This document shows, in pieces, positions 13,582 to 26,166 of a stretch of 64,000 bases of DNA (the stretch's first letter is position 1; every line of letters begins with the position of its first letter). The stretch covers positions 23,494,502-23,558,501 of the forward strand of contig CM022679.1 of the NCBI GenBank assembly GCA_012295275.1. Reading direction: 5' to 3'. The DNA comes from Chrysomallon squamiferum (lineage: Eukaryota > Mollusca > Gastropoda > Neomphalida > Peltospiridae). A program made the position numbers and the translations under genes. Under the pieces are notes generated by a model. The model saw nothing but the letters and a program-made list of their open reading frames with translations, did not search any database and was not told the DNA's origin.

Positions 13582-15558
13582 AAATATACTGTATGGGCTG
13601 TGAATACACGGTGAAAGGTCAGTAATTTAATAATTGATCAAAGTTTTGTTGTCAATGATTTTTAAACTAATAAAATATTGCTCACAGAAATACTTTTTTT
13701 TTTCATAATTGGAATGGATTGTAGTCAGAGATTACAGAGCAGGGTTGAAGCATCTTTAGGCTATTTCCCAATCGTGCAAACTTCATCTCTCAATTTCTGT
13801 ATGGTCCTTAGCCATAAGTGAGATGCCATCTAACTGCAGGTTAAAAACATTTTAAATAAAGCAGTTTTTCCATTATCTTCAACAATATTAGGATTATTAT
13901 GTTTTAATTTTTTAAAGAAAAACCTTATTTGTGTTTCTGCACAAATTGTGAACATTCTATAAACAACATTTTGAAATTAATAATAGTTCATGAATATTTC
14001 TGAACAAATCAAGTGCAGCAACTCAAATTATTTCATTATTTTTGATTTTTACACTGGAAGGTAGGTAACTCTTTTTGATAAAGATTTTTTATTTTTTATT
14101 TTTTGGGAGGTGATTTGGTGTCACAGGTTTCTTTTTTTAAATTATGTACTGATTGTCCATAATATTCTGTACACTTGTAGATCAAATATTTTTACAGTTA
14201 CAGTGATATAATTTACAGTGTTACTGAATAATAATTCACACACACACACACAGACATACACTTGTTTTTATTTATTTACTATTATTATTATTTACAGCAC
14301 TTGAAAGGATACTTGCTAAACCCTCACATGACTTCATGGATGTCCGTGTGGTTGAAGCACTGGAGAGTGTTTGTGTGTCTGACAGTTTTCAAGGAGCTGA
14401 TTTTTCATCAAGTTTATTAATAGAATCCTGCCAGCACTTACTGGGTAGATTTAACACGTGATTTAATTTCTTTAAGAATTCTGGTTATGCAAATTTAAAG
14501 CTTAAATAGATTTCACAAAGATATATTATAAAGATTTTGAGAAACGGGAAGACGATTTTGTTGTTGTCTTTAAAATTTTCAAACAAATGAATATCATTTT
14601 AAAGAAGAAAAAATTGGTTTGTGAGATCAGTATATGTTTGTATATTTCTATGTGAATCTTTTACTTGTTCTATGTTTTAATCTTAGAGTTTACATTTTCT
14701 TTTTTCATAAACACATGCATATATATGGAAGTATAACAAAAAATAGAAAACTCACAATTTTTCCTTTTTCTAAATTACAAAAACAACTTCAGGTTAATCT
14801 TGTTTAGTTTAAAATACCATAATTTATTTATTTACATGTCGTTTATTTTTATTTATTTTTATTGATCTATTATTTATTTTTTTAATTTAATTATTTATTT
14901 GTTTATTTGTTTGTTTATTTATGTTTGTTTTTTGTTATTTATTGTTTTTTTTATTTAAAATATTTGTTTCAGATCAGCACAATGATGTTATTGAACCACT
15001 GCTGATAGGTCACTATATCAGACATGACAGACCCAGTTTCATGGAACTTGTACAACAGATATGCATTGATCTTACAAAAGCCTGCCCAGGAATCAGCCCA
15101 GCAATGAACTCTCAGCATGCAGTAAGTTGTTAATTAAGTGAATGAATGACAAATTAATTAATCAATGAATGAGCAAATAAAAGAATATTTAAATTTGTTT
15201 TATTTATTACTTCCATTTTCTTTTTTTATCTCTGTGAGATTAAATATGCCCCTAACATGATATTGTTCAGTTAATGTCTGTTTAAAAAATACACTCTTGA
15301 TTGTTTTAGCTTCTGTTTATTTGAAAAGAATTGTATAACAGTTTTCTGGAGTTTATATATAAAACACACACACGTACACACACACAAACACCAAACACAT
15401 AATAATAATAATAAAATAAATAAATATAACAACTAAAAAAAACAAAAAACAATATGGAACTTATGTCAGTATTATAATCTAATATCCATATTAAATTTTT
15501 TTATTTAAATTAATTAAACATATATACATACAAATACATACATACATACATACATATT

Positions 15559-15597
<39 letters not shown>

Positions 15598-15636
15598 GTA
15601 CATGAACATGTACACATATACACATACATACATACA

Positions 15637-15672
<36 letters not shown>

Positions 15673-15861
15673 TATACATTTTCAGTTTTTGTTTCAACTT
15701 AATTATAAATAATTTAAGGTATTTTGATATGTGTATGTAGTGACATTTTTCTTGTTAAATTTCAGGACAGTCATGTCTATGTTGAAAGCAGAACAAACAA
15801 GTTCAAAGTGAAACCAGGAAACAACCTCAAAATTGCCAGCCCTGTGAAAGAAGAGTTATAG
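13582..15861 (+). CDS. Saposin/canopy-like ER protein, 3' four exons (5' end unresolved)
   Basis: Four phase-compatible exons: 13582-13617, 14298-14444, 14973-15121 and 15766-15861 (stop TAG). They give about 141 residues. The sequence starts [17 protein letters not shown] and holds a CxxC pair, then single cysteines in VCVSD, ESCQH, QICID and KACPG, a spacing typical of saposin-fold proteins of the canopy/MZB1 kind. The protein ends PVKEEL; the last four residues KEEL resemble a KDEL-type ER-retrieval signal. That suggests a luminal ER chaperone or cofactor, as canopy proteins are, but this is inference from cysteine pattern and tail. The first exon must end in phase 1 and should carry a signal peptide; I could not find it. 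An internal ATG (in CMGC) is unlikely to be the true start because it would lose the first cysteine. Confidence 0.7.
15535..15677. repeat. (TACA)n / (CATATA)n microsatellite in the last intron
   Basis: About 140 bases of TACA and TATACA units in the third visible intron of the saposin-like gene, 90 bases before the final exon. Confidence 0.9.
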
Positions 15862-15908
15862 AAAAATAATTCTTATAATAGAAAACTTCATATTTTATTT
15901 TTATTTTT

Positions 15909-15914
15909 AATAAA
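15909..15914 (+). terminator. Polyadenylation signal AATAAA
   Basis: AATAAA lies 48 bases after the stop codon of the saposin-like gene. Confidence 0.6.
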
Positions 15915-18733
15915 TTCAGAGAATCTAAACTATGACAAAATAATGGGTAATTTGTAACATACAGTGTGGGCTACAAGTTCTCTTTTCTTCTACAATTTAT
16001 TAATAATACATATTATTACTTTGTATTTTTAAAAATTTATTAATAATGTTTCCTTAAAATCAGTTATTTTCTTAAAATTTTCATTTACATTAACTGGAAT
16101 AGATAATCAGAAAACATTATAAATTCATTATGAAATAATTAATCTCATGATAATAGTTATCTATTTAGATGTTTATCCAACTTCTGATCATAGAACATGG
16201 TGCAGTTATTTATGTAGAGAAATGATTACAAACAGTTTTACTTTTGTGAAAAAATACCTAAAATATTTGTTCATGTATTGTGAAAAGTCTCAACCTGTGT
16301 TTACAGTGGGTAAACATACATGTATATATTTTATTTTATTTTTTTATATTTTATACTTATTGCACAAATGTGTTTCAGAATCTTTGATATTAGATCAGTA
16401 TGATAAGCACGCTTTTTTACATCATTATTATTCATGTATTTACACACACATAGATTTTACAGGTGGGATTGGAAATTTAACTAGATATAGACCAAACTTT
16501 GAAAGATTTTTTTTATTATTCAATAAGTGTCAAATACTCTTCATAAAGTGGACTATTTGCACCTAATGCAATCCCTGGTACAAGATTATAAAACATTTCA
16601 TTTATCATTCTGTTTTCTGTGAAAATTCTGGGTATGATTTTAATGGGGATCAGGTATATTTATGATGTTTACTTATTAAAGAGTGATATTAAAGAGGATC
16701 AAGTATATTTATAATAATTATTTAGTGGAGTGTTGTGTTATTATATGGATTTAAGGTATTTATAATAAGTTGTGTTATATGGGGATCAGGTGTATTTATA
16801 ATTAATTGTTTGAGAATAGAGTTATTTGATGATCAAGAATTTTAATAACATTTAATTATTTGAAGTAGAGTTATTATAGGGATCACAATAATTAATTAAG
16901 AGCTGTGTTAAAATCTAAACTGGAAAAGCAAAATAATTAACTAACTGGAAATAGATAACTAGGAAACAAGAATTCTGTCCCAGAAAATATACATCAGTAA
17001 GTAAAATATGTAATTTAATAATATTCAGATTGGTGCTCAAAGTTAATGATAAAATGATAAATCTGTATGATTATGTTACTACTGCCATTAAGCATTTTCA
17101 TTTTTAAAGCTTTTAGATAAGATGTCATTTGTAAATATTTCATTATAAAGTTTTAAAATAATTGATATTATGATATTAACTTAACCAGCATCCACTGATT
17201 AAAGAATGTTTTCACTAAACAAAAAGCTGAACTGAATCAGTTTGTGATAATACCAAGTAATTTTGTTAATTTATATCTCCTCACAATAAAATTAAAGACA
17301 CTCGCATAGCAAGGATGCCCCTTTAATTGATTTAATTCTCTGTACGTCTTAATTTAATTTTCAACAAACATTTTTGATAGAGAGGTTTCAAACCTTTTTG
17401 ACAAATATTTGTGAAATGTGTCAGTATTTTATACATTTTTTGCAGTCAGTTTTGTTTGTATGAATTTTTTTTATACATTTTATATCTCAATACACGTAGT
17501 TACTGTGTAATATAGCTAGCAATCTGTGTTACTAAATTTCTGTGATATTATATATTTTTGTTTTTAATAAAACTTAAACTTAACTTTTTTCTTTGTTGTT
17601 CATTATTCCCCTTTGTTTTTTCAATGTTTTTTGTTACTTATTTATTTTTGTATCTTTTTTTTATTCATTTGTTATTTAAACCATTCAAATTTCATATAAA
17701 AATAAAAAAGGCCAAAGAAAATCAGAGTAAAAATAAACCCCAAAAAACTAAAGTAAGCAAGTTTACAAAAATACACCAATATTGTTTTGACTGAAAAAGA
17801 AAACCTGATATTATCGTACAACTATTGTTAACTGTTAACAAGGAATCTTTTTTCATACAAATTTTCCACAGAAATGAATCTATTACAGTTTTTATGATAC
17901 TGACAAATCATTGATAAGAATACTTTACTATGATTTTAATTTTTAAAAGCTTCCATAAACTGTAAATACTAGGCCATTTTATTTTATTTACTATCTTTTA
18001 ATTTTAACTTCACCTATAAATTCTTTTATTGCTAATTCATTCTTCATCTATACATGTTATATAGTGATTAAAAATATATATAGACTTTAGCATCAAAAAA
18101 GTACATTTAAAAAAAAAAATGACAAAACAAAGTTATGACTTCACAATATTTTAATATAAATAAATACATTTTTTATACATAAATATACAAACTCTCAAAA
18201 ACAAAAATATTAAATGTGACAGACGTGAATTTCATCTGCTTCACATGCGCTAAGAATTACAGGACGGAATGAATTTTATTCTGAGTTTATTAAGTATTTG
18301 TTTTGAATATGAAAATCTTTCTTTCAGGTACTCTTGTCCCTTGAATATCTGCTCATATCACATCACCAGAAAAGAATTTTGGAAAAGAAATACAATACTT
18401 TGATAATCAGTGTAAAATGTATGACAGTAAAATTCTTTAACTTTTATTAAAGCCTGCAAATACTGGAGAAATTAAATTTTGAGTATCATTTAAATGTCCA
18501 TTAAAAGATCAGTCATAAAGTCTAAATGTAAATAACCAGAACATTTTAATTTTAACTAGTAACTTTCAGTATTATTTGGTTTCAAAATAGGTAAATTTGA
18601 ATATTTTCCAAAAATAACAATTAAACGGTCTGATTAATAATTGCAGTGTCATCTGAATAATCATTTGCCAGGTTTTAAATGTCAACTATTTAAAAATGAA
18701 TAATTTTAACTAGGGTCTAAGTATGGATGGATT
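15915..18733. other. Intergenic AT-rich sequence
   Basis: Lies between the 3' ends of the saposin-like gene and IFT70. It holds a degenerate minisatellite of about 50 bases per unit (16645-16900). The open frames 16147-16566 and 17558-17794 are AT-driven and show no splice context or familiar protein. The left part of this gap is probably the IFT70 3' UTR. Confidence 0.7.
16645..16900. repeat. Degenerate minisatellite, about six copies of a unit of about 50 bases
   Basis: Copies begin near 16645, 16694, 16745, 16781, 16828 and 16878. The shared core is GGGGATCAGGTATATTTATA, followed by a variable ATTATTTAG...GAGTTATTATA part. Copy 3 is shortened. The match between copies is clear by eye but imperfect. 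Confidence 0.75.
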
Positions 18734-21700
18734 TCAGTTAAGTTGAAGTAAAAGACTTTTCAACAAGCGAGCTTCATATGCAACAGTATTCTTCCCAGGA
18801 TGCATTGGTTCTTCCTCCAGTGGTTGTTCTATTACAGCCTTCACATCACGACCATACACTGTGGAAAATACAAAAATTATGTAAAAGATTTGATTTTACT
18901 GCTGCATGTAGTTATTGCCTCATGACATGAATGAAAACAAATACTCTTAAAATAAATAAACAAATACTTACATTCACAGCACTCTAAGAACTGGATGCAC
19001 TCTTGGACGACTGCATCTCTGATCATGATCATGTGTTTGGCCATGTTTTCTATCAGTGATAAAAAGTTACGTTTGGCGTAGAACCACGTGTCTGTTCCCA
19101 GCTTCTTGTTGTATGGTTCCAGACTTTTTATCACTCTTGAAATACCAAACTCATAGTTGCCTTTAGCACAGTACAGTGTCCTGATAGAAAACAATAAATA
19201 TTAAAACAACACATATGAATTAAGACACCTTGTTATTAATATCTGAAATTTTCTTTAGATTAAAAATGTTGACTTTTAAAATACCAAATTCTAAACTGAT
19301 GCTATGTTACCTGGATTTGTGTAACACTATGATTACTTGGTTATTTGCAAGTCAGTCTAATGTATTACACATTTTTTAATTAAAGGCTGTTGTTACATGT
19401 TTTCATATCTCAGAAAGATTCTTTACTGCTAACACCAAACCATGTACTGAATGTAGTAAGCTTTATCTTTCAGTTTATGATCATAACCAAAATATTCCTG
19501 ACATCTGTTAACCAATGATACGGGTATATGTGAAGATATTAAATAATTTGACATTCACACATACTCACCCTATGACCAAGTTAACAATACAGAGATGATA
19601 AATCTTTTTGTCTGGATCCTGATAAGCTACTCTCTCTTCTTCCTTTTCTATCTTCCTCATCAGTTCTTCAGCCTACATAAATAAATAAATAAATACACTG
19701 AAGTGAAGTGAAATTTATATATTCACAAAACAAAAGGAACGCTCTAGTGAATGTAGTTTATTTTCTCTACAAATGCTACTTTAAAAAAAAGTTATAACAG
19801 TATTATAAATATTATTTCCTTTTTAAGAAAGCATTTTTATGATAAATGAATACTTTTTTCTCTCACTTCTGAACTCCACATAGATCATTCTCTTGTAATA
19901 CGTCTAGAATTCACTTACCTCTTCATTTTGACTTGTCATGATGTATGATACACACAGATTGGCTAATACACTTGCACTGACACTCAACAGCTGAAAAATT
20001 ATAAATTAGTATGTACTTAAAAATAAATAAAACACATAAGTAAATAAACATATAATAACTGGCAACATAAGAAAACAATTAATTTAATTAATTAATAAAC
20101 TTACATCATCATAATTCTTTTTAACAATGGGCTCATAAAACCCAGTGGCCTCTTTGTACTTGTTTTCCTGCATGAATAAAACATGAGCAACATTGAGTTT
20201 CCACACATCATGTTCGTTACAGAACTCGACAGACTTGCGGAATATTTTTTCCACTTGTTGGTAATTTTCCATTTCCCAGTATATCTTTGCCTGCTGCATC
20301 AAGATGGGAATAAACCTGCAAGGAAAAATGAATAAGCAAATGAATTAATAAACAAATGAATGTATGAATATCCTTATTTATTTTAATTCAACAGGATATG
20401 GAATATCCATTCCTTGCCTTGGTCAGAGATAGTAATAAAAATACCATGGATATTATTTTTCAGATTGTTTGTTTTTGCTTTGTATTTTATTTATTTTCTT
20501 AATTACCAGATAAGTTTACTGTTATGAACACCTTTTGGCTATCGTAATTCTAATATTGTTGTGTTGTGTTTTAAAAACATTACCTTTCCAAAACTTCATC
20601 ATAATCATTTACAGCTCTCTTCACTGCATCGTCATCATGGTTTTGTCTTGCCTCTTGTACCTAGCAATAAAATAAAACATACATGTAATTAAAACATCTA
20701 CACAACAGAAAACTATCAGCATAGATTAAATAATTTTTCAATAAAGATTCAAAAAAACAGATAACAATAATAATCTTCTGAAATACATATACATTCACAT
20801 AATATTATTTCTTCATGAGCTGGCATGATTCAATGTTTTTGAGCCCAGCATAATACTAGATTTCAAATTTTTTTCAAACATGACTTCGCATATATAATGT
20901 GTATTTTTTTAAAATATATTAAAAAAATTAAATCATGTCACCTGTTTTGTTAGTTTTCTTAAAGTTTCTGTCTGTTTTGTTGCCATTTCATCAAGTTTTC
21001 TATATGCTTCTTCTGGAGATGTTTGTCTTGTAATCACAGCCTCAAGAAAGTCATACAAATACTACAAAAGAAATATAATAAAACACATAATATAAAAATA
21101 TTTTTGAATCCCACATACAATACATTAAATTGACCTTCAAATATAGATTGAACTATTATTACAAATACATTGAAATTGTTTTACCAAGTACTAAATTTGA
21201 TTTTTAAAATATATCTAATTATTAATGTTTTTTTCAAATATATTAAATTGAATTTTTATCTTTATATCTCTCAAATGACAAAATGCATATTAGTTTTGGG
21301 TTTTATTAAATATGAAACTTTAAAAACAAACTGCAAAATTATTTATCTCAACACTTTCTATAATAATAAGTAATTGAAAAAAAAACTTACTGGTGTTAGA
21401 TACTTGTATGTTAAATGAGCATTTTCTGCCAAAACATCTGCTGCTAAGTCATAGTACTGAAAATAAAATAGCAAAAAAATATATATTAGATTTTATTTAT
21501 ACTTAAATTAATATGAATTAAGAATGACTAGCCAGATATATATATATATATATATATATATAAGGCATCTGTACATTAGAAGTAATCCAAAGTCCACATG
21601 AATTCATTTAATCATGACAATGACTATTATATGTTCAGTTTATTCTCTAAACTATAAAACAAAATAAATAAATAAATATAATAAATAATGCAATGCCATA

Positions 21701-24634
21701 CAGTTTTCCCTAAAACACTATATTAATTATAGTTAGTTCTGACAACTGGTCTACAAAAACAGATCACAAACTGTTTATTTATTATACCTCATATTTAATA
21801 TACAGTAGCAACAGATTTCCAAAAGTTTCTGGTGGAAAAGGATTCTGCTGAAGTAAAAACTGCATTTTCTGGAATCCCTGTGTGGGCTGCTGGTCCATGT
21901 TCATAAGTGCCTGGTTGTGTAGTGACACTGCGTCAAGTTCCTCCTCCGACCGAGGAGGCATGTCTGTTAATGCCTCACAAGCTGCCTCATCTTAATCAAA
22001 GAGAAAGATATTTGTGACTACATCTTTGCTCTCACATCATCCTGTGAAAGCATTTTATTATCAGAATTGTAAAGTGATTCTAGTGGAAGGTGGATTTTTT
22101 TTTTTAACGGATTAAAAATGCTGTTCTAAAAGAAGTTTTTTTAAAGATCAAAATGCATATTTCTAATAAGGAGTTTAGTAAGGCAATGATTGGGTTTTAG
22201 TGCAATATGGGAAACCTTACAGGATTAGATCACTCAAACCATGACACCCAAATCTTAAGAATTTATAATGCAGTGTATATAACATACATGCTGTACCGTA
22301 TTTAAATATTAAAAAGCAATGCCTGATGGAATGATTCTATAAAAGGAAGGTATTGGTTATGAACTATCTTCATATGAAAAACATGCTAATTTAATTAAAA
22401 TTAAATTAGATAACTTTTTTAGATATTTCTCATTGATTAGTCCTCTGACATTATATAAATATTGTTTAAAGATACTAACAATTTCTCAGCTGGTACTCAA
22501 TGGCTGCCTTCAAATTAAAAGCTTCAATCAAAGCAGTTTCATGTAGTGTTAGTGAATTTCCTACACTTCGAACATCAATGCCCTCTGTTGTCATGCCAAC
22601 ACTAAGTTCTGCAAGACAATAAATATTTATCAATATAATTTTACTGTTTACTCTTTTAATAGAGATAACAAATTTTATACTGCAGATAGAAACACTGTTA
22701 TGTATTCAACAGTCACTGAAATAGTTTGACACAATAGTTTATATTGCTATCGTTACAAAAGTAAATGTTATTTAGATAGAAGATAACAATAACCTCACAA
22801 AATAATTCTGACTAAAGCAGAACTAAGATGTTTAATTGAGAAACAAACAAAAGTGAACTTCTAACTTTTCAATTACAGCAAACGGAAAATTAACTGGATA
22901 TATGGTAATTAAGCAAACATTTATCAAGTATAATATAAAAATTTTATTTCTTAATCTTACAAAGACAAAGTTGTTTTAAATAATATATTTTCCTAAATAA
23001 GCAACTTCAAGAATTCTTTAGTCTTTAGATTTTATATATGTATGTATGAATTTGTCTCAGAATCTAACATGACTTTTAGTGTTAGTTACAGTCATCAATA
23101 TTAACTAAAACTTTCAGAATTATCACATTTCACACAAACCAGGATGTTCACGAATTCCTCTCTCAATAATGTCTGCAATGTGTTTTAGTGCTGGTGCATA
23201 CTGCTTCATCATGTAGTGACACAGGGCAATGTTGTAGGACATGTCTGATCGATAGCCAAGAATCTGCATCGCTGTTGTGAATTTCTGACAAGCTTCCTCA
23301 AAACGGCCTTCCTGCAATTTAGAATGTTTTAAAAATTTATAATATAATAGTATAATGCAAAGATCTTTTGGGATCAGTCTGGTACACAATTTGTATTATA
23401 CAACTAACATTTATCAATTTAAACATGTAAACTATGTGATATTTTTTGGTGTATATAAATTTAGATAGATAAGAAATTTTAAATCACCAATAACAATATA
23501 TTTTTATATACTGCAAATATATTAAACATCTGCTTTTGAAATATGACTTGAATGTACACCTTTTGTAATCACATAAAATTAATATAAAAATTCATTGAAT
23601 TCTGCTGAGTTTTGAAATGGTACAAGTTAATGTACCTTAAATAAAAGACATCCGAAGTTGCTCTCAGTATCAGGATCATCTGATGGACACTGTTCAACCA
23701 GACTCTACAATCATAATTAAAAAATAATATAAAAAATAAATAAAATCTGAAATATTTTTTTATTAAACTTAAATACATGAAATAATCATTTTAAAATTAT
23801 AAAGCATCATCTTTGAAATAAATGCATTAATGTAAAGAAAATTACATAAAAAATGATTTGAAACATTTGTTGTGCACAATCAATTATTGAAAGAGTAAAA
23901 ATTAATCACTTTTAATATGTTTCACAAACCAAAAGACCCACAATTTTATTTGATTGTGTATAAAGTAATACCTTAGCTCCTGGAAGATCTTCTTCACCAT
24001 ACTTTATAGCAGCTTGCAATTTTGTAATCTATAATTAAATTTAGAAAAACATATAACAGTTATATATTTTTAATGTAATAAACAACAATAATTAAAAGCA
24101 AATTTATATTTTCAGTTTAATTGTAGGAATATAACCATTATAAATAAACCAGATAGTCTTAACTATAAGAACTACCAACATTCAGTGCAGGATTTTAAAA
24201 ACCCCCATTATTTTGTGGCTTGGGTGTAAAGAAGGGGAGGTAAGTTTAAACTGTTTTGTTTCAGAAATAATATTTTCTACAACTATCATATTAATAAAAA
24301 AAACTATTAACATGACTAAACTGATTACTTACTTGACCATGGTATTCTCGATTATCAATCTGACAAGCCACTTTCATTGCCTCTTGATAGAGACAAGCTT
24401 TGTACAGTGACTGTGCATAGTGAAGTTTGTACTCTTCCACTTCGGGATGCATAAATGTTAACTGTTCATAGCAATCAGATGCATTGACAAAGTCCTGTTG
24501 TTGATAATAACAGTATGCCAGCAAAGACAATGCAGCCCTAGACTATAATAAAGACAAAACTTCAGAATGTCATATGAAATGAAACATCTTTGAATGGGTC
24601 TCTAAATGAAAATACTTTTTCTGAAGAGCATTAG

Positions 24635-24672
<38 letters not shown>

Positions 24673-25559
24673 CAAACAAACTGAACACAAAGACTTCCAT
24701 TTAACATACTATGGAAGTAATAAGAAAGCCCCATTCATATGTATAGATTACAAACGGAAATTACATGAAATAAATAAACAAACACAGATAGATAGATAGA
24801 TACATAGAGATACACAACTGTTACCAACAGCCCTTCTTTTTTCATTCTTAGTCTATTTAATGTCATTAAGGACCACAGAAAAAAATAAAAATTAAATAAA
24901 TATAAAATTAAAAAATTATATTACAAATGGTAACAAAGAACTTACTTTAGGGTGACTCTGTAGCTGATTGTTCAATATCTGAACAGCTTCTTTGTAACGC
25001 TGATCTTTGATCTAAAATTACATATTGTCATTGGAAATATGAAATTGTAAATTATGAATCTATTTGCTATTTAATCTGTTACATTATACATTAGATAAAC
25101 AAACTATTATAATTAATAAATAAATAAATAAATAGCATGTAATAAGAACCTTTTTTCCGAAATACAGTTAAATACACATGTGACAGTTACATCTGGCATT
25201 CTTAAGCAAGTTAAGGTTAATAATACCTGAATCATTTAATGATAATACATTTATTTAACGTACAGTTCTAAACAAAGAGAACTGTTAAATTTAGACTGGA
25301 TTATAAAATCCATTCTCTATCATAATAATGTTTAATGAACAGATTATTATTATCATAGTTAAAATGTTATTTTCTAAGAGCATTTTCTTTATTGATTTAA
25401 TATGATTTACGATTAAATTTTAGCAAACTGCATTCAGCATTGTATTAATATTTTAATAAAATAATAATTGGACAAATAACCTACTTTAATTTATTATTAA
25501 CTTACATGTCCATATATTGTCGATGTATATTCTCCTTCTTTTAACTGAATATGTGACAT
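18734..25559 (-). CDS. IFT70: Intraflagellar transport protein 70 (TTC30 family), complete, 16 exons
   Basis: IFT70/TTC30 is a tetratricopeptide-repeat subunit of the IFT-B complex, which carries tubulin and tubulin-modifying cargo along cilia. Minus-strand exons in order: 25506-25559, 24946-25011, 24333-24542, 23972-24028, 23636-23704, 23140-23311, 22480-22608, 21788-21990, 21391-21456, 20942-21061, 20584-20660, 20105-20315, 19919-19990, 19569-19672, 18972-19180, 18734-18858. All phases close and give 647 residues; human TTC30A is about 665. The match to the vertebrate protein runs end to end, for example SLLAYCYYQQ (about residue 45), HIADIIERGIREHPG, ALTDMPPRSEEELD, FCNEHDVWKLNVAHVLFMQE, CAKGNYEFGISRVIKSLEP and VIEQPLEEEPMHPGKNTV near the C-terminus. 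TPR-like helix pairs fill most of the length. The start MSHIQLKEGEYTS aligns with the usual N-terminus. Human TTC30A and TTC30B are single-exon, so this copy keeps a multi-exon form. It faces the C7orf50-like gene with 607 bases between start codons. Confidence 0.96.
21537..21561. repeat. (TA)n microsatellite in an IFT70 intron
   Basis: Short TA dinucleotide run in the intron upstream of the exon ending at 21456. Confidence 0.85.
24639..24671. repeat. A33 homopolymer in an IFT70 intron
   Basis: Thirty-three consecutive A residues on the plus strand, about 100 bases outside the exon 24333-24542. It could be the tail of an old retroposed insertion or a simple run; no flanking duplication was identified. 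Confidence 0.9.
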
Positions 25560-26166
25560 TTATTATTTTTGCAAAAACATAAACTTAAAATATGTTTGTT
25601 GTCAATGGAATGCTATCTACTTATCCTTTTATTTGTTACGCATTTATTCCTCAAAATGCAAATGAGTGAAAATCAGCCAATGGCAAGTTCTGTAAGGGAG
25701 TTAACTCTAATTCAATACATATATATATATATACAACGTGTTTACGATTTTGTAAAACACATGTGTAGGTTATCTGTTTATAATTCTATATAAATTTTGA
25801 TGTTCTTTATAAACATATATTTTATGATATATAGAAAAATATATTTTCCTAGTCGTTTATAACATTTAATTTCTCATACATAATAATTAATATGTGAATA
25901 ATTCATTTAAAATGTTAAAACTAACTTAATAACTACTGAACGTTATTATATATATTACTCATTTTACTGTTAACTTATTATTAGTATTATTTATTTAATT
26001 ATTAATGCATAGCAACTTTGGTTATATTTATTGTTTTTTACACTTTTTCAGGTTTATGCACATAGTCTTCCTCTAAATTGAATCAGTATACAAATCACTG
26101 TTGTTTTTAGAAAAGAAAAAGAAGAAAACAGTTTAGTATAACTATATGTGATAATTTATATGAATT
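25560..26166. promoter_or_regulatory. Shared upstream region between IFT70 and the C7orf50-like gene
   Basis: Six hundred bases separate two divergent start codons. The sequence is very AT-rich and no clear GC box, CCAAT box or ETS site is visible. TTTTTAG at 26104-26110 could be an acceptor for a 5' UTR exon of the right-hand gene. A bidirectional promoter is inferred from layout only. Confidence 0.45.
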
